Below, one piece after another: positions 24,703-34,231 of a DNA stretch of 64,000 nucleotides. The DNA comes from Ophiocordyceps camponoti-saundersi (nom. inval.). Lineage: Eukaryota; Ascomycota; Sordariomycetes; Hypocreales; Ophiocordycipitaceae. Location of the stretch: the NCBI GenBank assembly GCA_003339415.1, contig PDHQ01000002.1, positions 518,090-582,089 on the forward strand. Reading direction: 5' to 3'. Position numbers and translations under genes: made by a program. Positions within the stretch are counted from its first letter, which is position 1; every line of letters begins with the position of its first letter. The notes beneath the pieces are model-generated. The model made no database searches. It saw nothing but the letters and a program-made list of their open reading frames with translations, and was not told the origin of the DNA.

Positions 24703-27700
24703 CTACTTCCCTTCCCCCTCCTCCTCCTCCACCGCGCTCGCCAGCCGTCTGGCCGCCGCCCGCGTCAGCCTCTGGTTGGCCTGCGGCGCCGGCGCTGCCG
24801 TCCTCCCCAACGCCGCCCTCAGGCCGCCACCCAGCCGGAGAGGCGGCAGTTCTACCGTCTCCTGAGGCCCGGCCGGGGGCGTCGAGGGCGGCGATGGCGA
24901 CGGCGTCAGCTCCGGCGTCCGCGGCGCGTTGGGGTTCCGCCCCGCTGCGTCCACCTCCATCCCGTGCGCCATGTTTTCCCTGATCGCCTCCCTCATGGCG
25001 GCACCCAGCCTGAGAGGTCGCTTAGGCGCCCCCGCCGTCGGCTGCTCCTTCGGCTGAGCTGGCTCCTGCGTCGCCCTCTGAGGCCTGGCTGGGGAGGCCC
25101 GCGGCGGCTGAGGGCGCTGCTCCTGCTGCGCCGTCTCCGCCATCTCCACGTCCATCCTTTCCTCGCTGCCACCGGTCGCGGTCCGGTGCATGATCGCGGC
25201 CCTAGAGACGGTTGCGCGACCGCTTCCCCGCCGAGCCGCCTTCGTCTTCCTGATGGCCGCCTTCACCGGCGGAAGCCTGGTGACGGTCTCGGCCGCCCGC
25301 TGCTGTCGTAGCCGGTTAGACCGTCGCGGCTTCGGAGGCGACGGGTCCGTCATCTCGACGTCGCTAGCCGAGGCGCCACTCTTTCTCATCTCCGAGTCCG
25401 AGTCGCGCTTGCGACCGAACTGCTGGCTCGGCTGCGGGGCACCGCGTCCGCCGCCCGCCGCCTCCACCGAGACTTGGAGCCGGGCGAGCTCCGGCGTCCC
25501 CATCTCGGTGAGCGGGCTGTCGAGGACGGAGCTGCGGGTGGCCGACGTGGGAGGAGGACTTGTCATCTGGTCCACGTCCATGGCCTCGACCATGCCCATC
25601 GTCGGCTCGGCGGGGTTGCTCGGCGGCTGGTAGTTCGCCGCAAAGGCCGGGGCATATAGGTCCGGCAGTTCGAACCGGACAACAAGCCTTCCTGCTTCTT
25701 GGACGATGGCCACTTCGGCCCTGCCGTCGACCGCCGTCCGAGCCATCTCAGCCAACTGCCGGATCGCCGGTGGCACCAGAGAAGAAGGCCCCTGAGCCAA
25801 GCGTGGGCCAGCACCAAAAGGCGACGATGTCGAAGCCGGCGTCCGCTGGCCGGGCGTTGCGGAGTTCGAGGTACCCCGGTTTGCCCCCTGTCTAGGGCCA
25901 AAGGTGCTGTCGCTCCTCCGCAGGAAATTGTCCGATCCGACCCTCGGCGCCTGCTGCGGTCCAGGCGTGAGGAATCCCGGGTTCGCCGCAACCTGGAGCT
26001 CCGAACTGAGTCTCCGCGTCGGCTCCGAGTCGGGATGCGGAGGCAATCGCGCCAGCGTGTCCGTCGGCGTCTGAGCTTGCAGGTGGCTTTGCGCCAGCCT
26101 CCGCCGCAGGTCAAGACGAGGCGTCGATCGGGGCGGCCGCGGGGACGACAGGGAGCCGGCATCCGTCTGAGACTGGCTCGGACTGCTCGCCGGCTGCCGG
26201 GGCGGCCAAGGAGATACTGTCAAGGGGGCGGCTGTGGCGGGGCCGGTGTTCTCCCCAGCGTAGGGGGTGTTCGGGGCGCTGAACGAGCCATGCTGGATAG
26301 TCGGCTGCTGGAAGATTGTTCGTCAGTGGTGGCGGCATTCTCGAAGCGAAAGCCAGGACTCTCGTCTTGGAGGACAATAGCTGGGAACTGCTTACCTGCT
26401 GCGAGCCGGAGAAAGATCCAGCAAAGGAGGCGGCTGTGACGGGGCTGCCATCTTGCCCAATTTGGGGCGAGCTCGAAGCGCCGACGAACATGGTCTCGTC
26501 CGGTGCCTGCTCCTGGACACTGTCAGCATCGAGATGCTCCTCTTGTCCCGTCTTCTCGGCATCAGTTACCATGAGCGAATCTTCCACTGCCGCTGTCTCC
26601 TGCATATTGTCAGTCGCTATCAGGGACTCCTTTCGTCCCGCCTGCCCGTCACCGCCGTCCGCAGCGACCGGCCCGCCTACTTCCGCCTGTCCGGCATTGT
26701 CAGCGGCGACGACCGACTCCTTTCCGTGTCCCGTCTGCTGGGCATCGTCGGCAATAGATAGGGACCTCGCATGTCCCGCCTGCACGACATTGTCGGCGGT
26801 CACCTTTTCGTCTCCAGCCGTCTGCTTGAGTCTGTCAGTAGTGTCCGAGGCCGTTGACTTCTCTCCTCTGGATCCGCGCTCAATTACCTTTGCGGCCTCC
26901 TCCTCGTCCTCATCCGACGATGAGTCGATGTCCGATGGGACTCTGAAGACTCTCCCAGGGCCGACTTGTGAGCCCGGAAGAGGCGAGCTGTGTACTCCTT
27001 CCGACTGTTTGAGACTGTCAGTGGCGTGCCAGATCGTCGACCGCTCTCCGTTGGTTTGGGGTTCAGTTACCTCGACATCCTCGCTCTGAGCTCGCGGAGG
27101 GGTAACTCCGTAGATGTCCTCCTCCTCCTCCTCCTCCTGAGCCGCTGACTGTGAGCGTAGCCGTTGACAGTAATCTCTCAGAGACTCCCCACTGGCCAGG
27201 CCGCTTTCGATAGCGGTCTCGCCAACAGCCTGGATCACCGGCTGTCTGGTGGATGGGACGCCTCCAGTTGCGCTCCCTCCGTCCAGGACCTGTGGCTGTG
27301 AGTATAGCTGCCTATAATAGTCTCCCAGAGACATGCCGCTGGTCGGGCCGCCTTCTGTCGCGCTCTCTCCGCCAGTCTCGATGGTCGTCTGACGACTAGA
27401 CGAGGCATCTCCACTCCCCTGAACAGGCGACGGAACTATTAGTCCTCGTTGGCGAGCGATGTTGGAAGGGGGAGAGGTGTGTGCCAGCTCCGTCGGGGGC
27501 GTATGTCCAAGGAAAGCTCCGCGCATGGGATACGGTCGGTATCTCCAGCGCTGCATCCTGTTCATCGGCCATCTCACCGTCGCCTCTTGCTTCTTCACTC
27601 TGCTCCGCTCAACGGATTCGGGGACCGGCGTGTTTCCGCCTTCTCTTTGGAGTCTCTCAACGTAGAACGGGTTCTCATCTGAAGTTGCTGCAGTCGCGGT

Positions 27701-28992
27701 ATCCTGCTGCTGCTGCTGCTGCTGCTGCTGAGCCCACGTATTCCCTGGTAGTACCGGGTTGTGAACAGGCAACCGAACACCAGCCAAAGAGCGCTGCCTC
27801 GCTCTCAAGTCCGCCGGACTCTCCGGCTCCGACTCCTCCCCAAGGTCGGACAGCCTATGTTGCGGCTTGTCAACCGCGCGCCGGTAACCGGTCTCGTTAC
27901 GATATCCGAGAACAGCTGCGGCGACCATGCTCAGCCGTCTCCCGGGCAGTCTTGCGCCTCTTCTCAGCAGCGGCTGCAGGGAGGTGAATGTTTCGTTGCG
28001 GGACTGGAAGGGTCGGCCGGGTTGTTCCAGGCGGTCGGATTCGTCGAGCCTTTGCTTCGCCGGCGTCACTTGGTTCCCGGGAGGGTTTTTGCTGAGCTCG
28101 TACTCTGCTTCTACTTCTTCCTCCTCGAGACTCAGGTAGTGATTGGCCAGGTCAACTGTGTTTGCTTCATTTTAGTACGTGTTTCTAGGTCGATAAGAGA
28201 TGTAGCTCTGAAGGTGTGGCTTACCTTTGACCCTCAACGCGTTATGGACCTCCTCTGCAAAAGAGTCGGGAAGTCTTTCGAATGCGTGAAGCCGATTGTC
28301 CTGGTGGTACTCATCCGTCCTGACGAGTTTGCGGCTCGGCATATCAACTATGGAAGTCAATCCGTCAGTACATGTCCTTCACCTCCCCCTCCCCCCTCCA
28401 AGACAAGAGTAATGTTGGAACTCACCCGTAGGATCCGACCAAGACAACCAGGTCAGCGTGGGCGGAGCATACTTCCTACTCGGACGATCACAGATTTCAC
28501 TCTCCTCCCTCTGCCTCGACCGTATCCACTGGGATATCAGATTGAAGTACTCGGGTTGGAGCCGAAGCCGCCGAAGACGTCGAAGGGCTCTCCTGGTGGG
28601 AGAGCGGATATGGTCTCCGAACCTGTTGACCGACACTCCACGGTCTGGAAGGTTGTGACGATCTTTCTTGTTGTCTGCAACGGGCATCCGGCAGAGGACT
28701 TGAAGGAGTTTTTCCAAGATGCTGCCAGGAAACGTTAGGATTTTCCAGAGGGTGAGCTTCTTCGGAGGAAGAAGAAGAGGGACAGCTTACGCGTGAAGCA
28801 CCTCGTTGGTGATGCTTGCTGCAAGGCGGCCATTTTTGAAAAAGATGACGAAGGGGACCTCGATCAATCTGTCAATGCCAATCATTAGCCTTGCTCTCTT
28901 CGTCTTGTCGACGTGAGGTTTATTCGTTTTCAAGATACTCACTCATTGGAGGGTTCGGATGAATCCTGAAGCTTCTTCTGTTCTCCGTCCAT
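24703..28992 (-). CDS. Large low-complexity protein of unknown function, 1303 aa, six exons
   Basis: Minus-strand exons: 28992-28943, 28868-28791, 28721-28426, 28347-28225, 28155-26396 and 26307-24703. Introns are 69 to 88 bp with GTGAGT, GTAAGC and similar donors, CTAAC or CTAAT branch sites, and consistent phases. The first 180 residues are folded-looking (EVPFVIFFKNGRLAASITNE, then an Arg-rich helical region). The rest is disordered: a nine-Gln run (about 325-333), two copies of a 36-residue unit (about 434-469 and 483-518), a Glu run, and degenerate AD-rich repeats (about 631-740). A basic Pro/Arg/Ala tail carries two related RLG-type motifs (PLRLGAAMREAI and PPLRLGGGLRAAL). The last exon begins at a CAGCAG tandem acceptor, which could add or drop one Gln. 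No family recognised; a nuclear or chromatin role is only a guess from composition. Confidence 0.75.
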
Positions 28993-30311
28993 TGCGAAGA
29001 ATCTTGAGGGGGGAAATCAAGAAGAGAGAATGAGGAAGAAAGAGAGGTTGAGACGGAAGACGAAGACGAAGACGAAGAAGGATGAAGATTGGTGATGAGA
29101 AGAAGTGAAATAGTGAGAGAGAAGGGATGACAAAGGGATGGTGTCGAGGTCAGAGAAGAATGAAAAGACGAAAGCAAGCACTCAATGCTGAACCTCTTGT
29201 GCGTGAAGAAGAAAAGAAGTTTCATCAAAGAGATCTCGCGTCTTGAAAGAAAGGAAGAAACGAAAAACATAAAAGACGAAAGAAAGGAGAGCGTCATGAG
29301 AGGGTTGAGGGTTGCTTTTATGAAGAGATCCAAGGCAATCCCATCCGAACCCTTCCTCTCCGTTTCGCCATTGACAGTGAATAACCAGGGTTATTGAATA
29401 GTTCGTTTTCTTCTCTTGAGGATACTCAGGGAAGATTTCACAGGATGGAAAATCCCCATCCATCTCCCCCCCCTGGCGGTCAGTAACTTTTTCCCCTTTG
29501 ACGATACTCGACCAACGCAACAAAGCCCACCCTCCCCCTTTCCTCGTTCCCCCCACGACATATAGAAAAGGAAAAGAATCTGCAGCTTGATGATTCTGTT
29601 TGCGTTCTGTTCATGTCCTGGTCACGTTTTTTTTTCCTCCTTCTTCTACGCCTCGGTTGAAGATATCTTTGGTGGACGAACATGATTCTTCGTGATTTTT
29701 TGTCTTGCCCTCTCTCCTTCTTCTGCGTCTTGATAAAGAGATGAGAGACAGAGAGAAAGAGACAGATGTTTCCTCTTCAAAAGAAAACACTTCTCTTTGT
29801 ATCAAGTTGAAATCAATGAAAGGCCATGTTGATACAGCTGGGTCTTGTTGTTATTTGTATGTGTGAATCTAGGCCCGTACGACTGTACAGTACGAATTGC
29901 GCGACCGCCATCAGCCCCGACTTCAAACGTCACTTGTAAACGGGACACCGGCCTGCATGGCCCGCATTGCCAGGCCGGGGCAGGGCAAATCAGCGTTCGA
30001 GAGACCCTGCTCAGATCCTGGCGACTCGCTTCCCTGGTCACCGACTGCTGCTGGCGGCTCAACTCCCAGCCAACGGGGGAGACCCAGTGGGGAAATGTCG
30101 TTCTGTCGCATGAGTCATCAAATCTCACGTGACATCCGTCGACGACATGCCTCCCTACCGCTACCACTACCAGTGCCTACCAGGCTACGACCTTCTCACG
30201 GGCTACCATCCTACCAACCAGCCAACCTACCACCCGGACGACGTTCGTCTTCACCACCTCCATCACCCCCCCAAATCCACCCCTTCCATACGTCATCGAA
30301 AACGAAACACC
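28993..30311. other. Divergent promoter region, 1.3 kb
   Basis: Lies between the minus-strand gene starting at 28992 and vps60 starting at 30312. Near 29030-29080 the minus strand carries CTTCGTCTTC-type pyrimidine repeats just upstream of 28992. The open frame just upstream of 30312 continues in phase into vps60 and is discussed as a finding. No other gene seen. Confidence 0.55.
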
Positions 30312-30950
30312 ATGAACCGCATCTTCGGCTCCAAGTCAACAACCCCCAAGCCCACCCTCACGGGCGCAATCTCCAACATCGACACGCGCATAGCCTCCAT
30401 CGACACCAAACTCAAAGCCCTAAACGGCGAGCTATCAGCCTACCAAGAAAAGCTATCCCGCATGCGCGACGGCCCCGGCAAGCAAGCCATGAAGCAGAAA
30501 GCCCTCAAGGTCCTCCAGCGCCGCAAAGCCTACGAGGCCGAAAAGGACAAGCTAGAGGCTCAGGTCTGGAACATGGAGCAGGCTCAGAGCATGCAGGATA
30601 ATCTCAGCAACGTCATGACCCAGGTCGACGCCATCAAGACTACGAACAAGGAGCTGCGGAGGCAGTATGGGAAAATCGACATTGACAAGATCGAGCGTAT
30701 GCAGGATGAGATGGCTGACCTCTTGGATGCCGGGAACGATATCCAAGAGAGCCTCGCTCGCAGCTACGATATTCCAGACGACGTCGATGAGTCGGAACTG
30801 GACGCTGAGCTCGAGGCCCTCGGCCTTGAGCAGGAGCTTGAACAGGAGATGGGCGGTCAGGTCCCTGGCTTCTTGCAGGACGAGGTCGTCCCCGAATTTG
30901 TCGACGAGCCGCCCCAGACCGAGGCCAAGTTGAAGCAGGCTGCCGGCTAG
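30312..30950 (+). CDS. vps60: ESCRT-III subunit Vps60 (CHMP5 family), 212 aa
   Basis: Intronless Snf7-family protein. It starts with the family hallmark MNRIFG, followed by the basic alpha-1 region (SNIDTRIASIDTKLKALNGE). Then come the long helical hairpin with LSRMRDGPGKQAMKQKALKV and the acidic C-terminal half (KIERMQDEMADLLDAGNDIQ, SELDAELEAL). Vps60 works late in multivesicular-body sorting on endosomes, recruiting Vta1 to stimulate the Vps4 ATPase. Length matches the family's 210 to 230 residues. An in-frame ATG at 30147 would add 55 Tyr/His/Pro-rich residues, but the conserved start and the composition favour 30312. Interestingly the window also encodes Vfa1 (52326-53014), another Vps4-pathway protein. 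Confidence 0.95.
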   Translation: MNRIFGSKSTTPKPTLTGAISNIDTRIASIDTKLKALNGELSAYQEKLSRMRDGPGKQAMKQKALKVLQRRKAYEAEKDKLEAQVWNMEQAQSMQDNLSNVMTQVDAIKTTNKELRRQYGKIDIDKIERMQDEMADLLDAGNDIQESLARSYDIPDDVDESELDAELEALGLEQELEQEMGGQVPGFLQDEVVPEFVDEPPQTEAKLKQAAG

Positions 30951-31002
30951 GAGACGTGCTTATTTATTCCAGATACGCAAACACACACATATACACACAG
31001 AT

Positions 31003-31046
<44 letters not shown>

Positions 31047-31300
31047 CGTCCACCCGCCTGTACGCGCCATGCTGCCTCCCGCCCGCCGTCCATTTGTCGT
31101 TCCATCCCTTCACGAGATGTACCATATTCATTCAATTAACCCTGGATAGGTACCTAGGCTACAGGTTTGCAATACTTTCTTTTTTGCATGCCATGTCCGT
31201 AATTCGAGCACGCTCCGCTTCAAGTCAAGTCATGATCTGCCTCAACGTCGTTTGCCCAATGCTCTGCCCTGCCCCGCCCCCCTCCTCTTCCCATCAAAGC
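30951..31300. other. Short spacer between convergent vps60 and F-box genes
   Basis: Shared 3' flank. It contains the CA microsatellite at 31013-31044 and otherwise unremarkable C/T-rich sequence. Confidence 0.6.
31013..31044. repeat. CA dinucleotide microsatellite
   Basis: About 16 CA units, directly after a CT run, roughly 65 bp beyond the vps60 stop codon and so probably in its 3' UTR. Confidence 0.9.
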
Positions 31301-34231
31301 CTAGTCTACCGTGGCGAAGAAGCGGGCCGCTTCCTCCAGCTCGGCTTCTCCGTTGCAGAAATCCCATCCCACAATGACCGAAGCCTGACTGCAGCACACG
31401 ATTTTGCGCGCGTCGAACTGCAGCTTGAAGACGCGGGCTGGCATGTTCTCGGCCGGCGCGTTCTCTGTCACCGCCATATGCGGGTGATGATTCGCCGCAG
31501 CCGTCGCCTGAGCCAGCTGGGCCGGAGCCGGCACTGGAGCCGGGGCAGATGCAAGCACTTCGGCTGCCGACGTCGTCGCCGCCTGAGACGACTCCCCTCC
31601 AAACGCTGCGGGCCCGGCGTCGACGTGTCCGTTTGCCGCGTCTCGGGGCCCGTGTCGGGAGGAGGCAGCTGTGCCGGGCCTCTGCCCAGGGGGCTGCCCG
31701 TTCTGCAGCGAAGTGGCCACAACCTGCCGCAGCTGTGACCGCACATAAGCCGAAGGCTCGCGCCCGATGGCAGCCTGCAGATATGTGCCATAAGCCAGGA
31801 TGGCCGGGTAGTTATCCAGCGCCCGTCTAAGCGCCGCCGCCCCGAGAGGTACCACTTGGTCCACCAGCGCCATATATAGGCCGGGGAAGCCGGAAGGATC
31901 GCTCAGAGGCTCGCGCGGCGCCGCACCTGCTTCCCAGACCCGCGACGAGGACGATGCTCCGACACCCGAGGAGCGTGTCGTCGCAGGGGCGGCGCCGTCA
32001 GTCCGGGGCAGGTTGCGAGTAGCGCTCTCTGACGGCTCCAACGACGCCGCCGCACGCCGCTGCGCCGCCGAGGCAGCCTCTTCTTGCCGTAGGTGATGAG
32101 CCGGCTTCCAGACACCTTCCTTGTCGCGCCTCCAGATGATGATGCTCTGATCGTACGAGCCGGATACGATGCGTCCGTACTTCTTACCACCGCCACCTCC
32201 TGGCGGGACCTTGGCACCGTAGGCCTGTATCTCGTCCGGCCTCGAGCTGCCGGCGTTGACCCGCCGCTGTCGACGGTCCCGGCCATTTTGAAGACTGACC
32301 TCTCCGGCCTCGACGGCCCGAAAGTACTCGGCATCGACGGCCTTGGCCTCGGCCTCGTCCTCTTCCTTGCTATACGGCAGGTCGCCGAAGCCCGCCTGGA
32401 CGGTCCGGACGAGGTGCGCGTGGCCGCGGAGTTGGGCCACCTTGAGCCCCGTCGGCGCGTCGAATACGCAAACCTCGAAGTCGCTGCTGCCGCTGACAAT
32501 ACGCCGCTCGTCAAACTCGACGCACGCGATTCCCTTGTCGTGTGCGGGGATAGTCTGCGTGCAGACCTGATCGGGCCAGTTCCACACCTTGATATGCCGA
32601 TCGCCCGAGACGGAGACGATGGTCTGGTCGCGTAACTGTATCGCGTTAACCGCCGCATCGTGACCCTCCAAAACGCCGATCATTGAATACGGCTTGCGGG
32701 CCGGCAGCTCGTGCGCGAGGTCTGCATCGACGCCGTACCGCTTCACGCTCATGCCGACCGGGTTGACCTGTGCGTTGACGCCAGGCTGTCGGTAGCCCAA
32801 CTCTCCATAGCGGAGCGGTCGGCGGTTGAAGATCTTGATAGTCTTGTCCTTGGACGAGGTCACTAGGATCCTCTTGTCGAAGCGAACGTTGAGGACAGAC
32901 TCGCGATGGGCGTTGGTAATCTTCTGGACCAGCTCGCCGGTAGAAAATTTCCATATGAAAATATTCGAGTCGCTGCTCCCGGACACCAGTAAATCTTCGG
33001 CCGGATCAGCGTCAAACTGTAGACAAAGGACCGAGCCTCGATGGCCAGTAAGGGGAGGGCGGACGAGGCGGCTAGTGTGCATATTCCATATGCGCATCGT
33101 CTGATCGCGGCTCCCGCTCACGAGATAGTTGGCATCGAACTGCAGCGTGTAGATGCCCTCTTGATGCCCCTCCTCCGGGTGCAAGGGGTGTGGAAGTTGA
33201 AAGGTCGTGTACTTGCCCAACTCCCAGTTGGACTCGAGACGCCGCCTCATGTTGTAAAGATACTTCCAGTTGATGCGGAAGCGCCCGTCGCGAGCGTTCC
33301 AGGACCAAAGGGTTGACCGCAGCAACGAGCCGGGACTCTCCTCCGCCGGCGGGACGGGGGGTGGTGACGGCTCCGGCCAGCCACCGGGTTCCTTGCGCTT
33401 AGCACGCACGACGTTGTCTGAAGGCCCGTAACCCCGATCCACGCCCTTGTCTTTTCCAAACATCTTGTTGCCCATGTCGATTTCGCCGAGGCCAGGAAGA
33501 GCGGGGCGAATGAATGAGCCGCGCGGGCCAAAGATGCTGTCAGCTGTGGCCAACGCTTGATCAATGGGTGGTAAGACGCGGTCGTCGTCCATCATCTCCT
33601 GGTCCTCATCGTCGATACGAGTCTGGTAAACGTGACCCTCGGCGCAATGCAGGCGATGGAGATGACCTAGGGAGCCCCTGAGCCTCGCGCCAAGCGCGGC
33701 CTCGCACTTTTCGATCTCGGATTGTATGGGCTTCCATCCCTCAAGATAGTAGAGCCTCTCCCAGAGTGTGTGGTCCAAAGCGAGATGGTACCAAGCTTTA
33801 CAGGTTCGCAACACATTGACGAGCGAGATAGGATCGAGGTAGCCGAGGACCTTGAGACATATCTCGGCGGGCAGAAATTGTATAAAGTCAATGTAGAGCC
33901 TCGGATTCAGGAGCTGCACAATGCCGGCGATGGCGGAGGTCGGAAGCTGGTCTAGAAGGGCAATGGTAAGCTCTGGAGGCGGAGCTGAAGTTAGCTTGGG
34001 CACAGTAACAGCGTGGACGGAGGATGGCGAACCGGTTCTGACGGAAACGGGGAGGGCGGCAGCATTGCTGGCCAACCACATTGGTAAGTCTGCAAGAGAC
34101 GTCGGGGCAGTGGCGGGCAGATTCTGCGGTAAAGAAGGATTCAAAGGGTCCTCGGAGTAGCCCTCATCGGTCTGATGAGCGGGCGAGAAGGGATGCATGG
34201 CCGGCGGCGAAAGCTGACGTTGTTTGGTCAT
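31301..34231 (-). CDS. F-box/WD40 repeat protein, probable SCF substrate receptor, 976 aa
   Basis: One uninterrupted frame. The open frame extends upstream to 34345 without an ATG, so the first ATG, at 34231 (MTKQRQLSPPAMHPF), is taken as start. A Pro/Ser-rich N-terminus precedes an F-box at about residues 116-162 (FLPAEICLKVLGYLDPISLV, then a WERLYY motif). WD40 repeats follow from about 355 to 705, with GSRDQTMRIWNM, SGSSDSNIFIWKF, SSKDKTIKIFNRR, SGDRHIKVWNWPD and SGSYDQSIIIWRR blades. The C-terminus has a disordered Ala-rich linker and a last blade-like segment. F-box proteins of this class bind Skp1 and present WD40-bound phospho-substrates to the cullin-1 ubiquitin ligase. It resembles the Fwd1/Pof-type fungal group rather than Cdc4, but the substrate cannot be read from sequence. 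Confidence 0.92.
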   Translation of the reverse strand: MTKQRQLSPPAMHPFSPAHQTDEGYSEDPLNPSLPQNLPATAPTSLADLPMWLASNAAALPVSVRTGSPSSVHAVTVPKLTSAPPPELTIALLDQLPTSAIAGIVQLLNPRLYIDFIQFLPAEICLKVLGYLDPISLVNVLRTCKAWYHLALDHTLWERLYYLEGWKPIQSEIEKCEAALGARLRGSLGHLHRLHCAEGHVYQTRIDDEDQEMMDDDRVLPPIDQALATADSIFGPRGSFIRPALPGLGEIDMGNKMFGKDKGVDRGYGPSDNVVRAKRKEPGGWPEPSPPPVPPAEESPGSLLRSTLWSWNARDGRFRINWKYLYNMRRRLESNWELGKYTTFQLPHPLHPEEGHQEGIYTLQFDANYLVSGSRDQTMRIWNMHTSRLVRPPLTGHRGSVLCLQFDADPAEDLLVSGSSDSNIFIWKFSTGELVQKITNAHRESVLNVRFDKRILVTSSKDKTIKIFNRRPLRYGELGYRQPGVNAQVNPVGMSVKRYGVDADLAHELPARKPYSMIGVLEGHDAAVNAIQLRDQTIVSVSGDRHIKVWNWPDQVCTQTIPAHDKGIACVEFDERRIVSGSSDFEVCVFDAPTGLKVAQLRGHAHLVRTVQAGFGDLPYSKEEDEAEAKAVDAEYFRAVEAGEVSLQNGRDRRQRRVNAGSSRPDEIQAYGAKVPPGGGGGKKYGRIVSGSYDQSIIIWRRDKEGVWKPAHHLRQEEAASAAQRRAAASLEPSESATRNLPRTDGAAPATTRSSGVGASSSSRVWEAGAAPREPLSDPSGFPGLYMALVDQVVPLGAAALRRALDNYPAILAYGTYLQAAIGREPSAYVRSQLRQVVATSLQNGQPPGQRPGTAASSRHGPRDAANGHVDAGPAAFGGESSQAATTSAAEVLASAPAPVPAPAQLAQATAAANHHPHMAVTENAPAENMPARVFKLQFDARKIVCCSQASVIVGWDFCNGEAELEEAARFFATVD

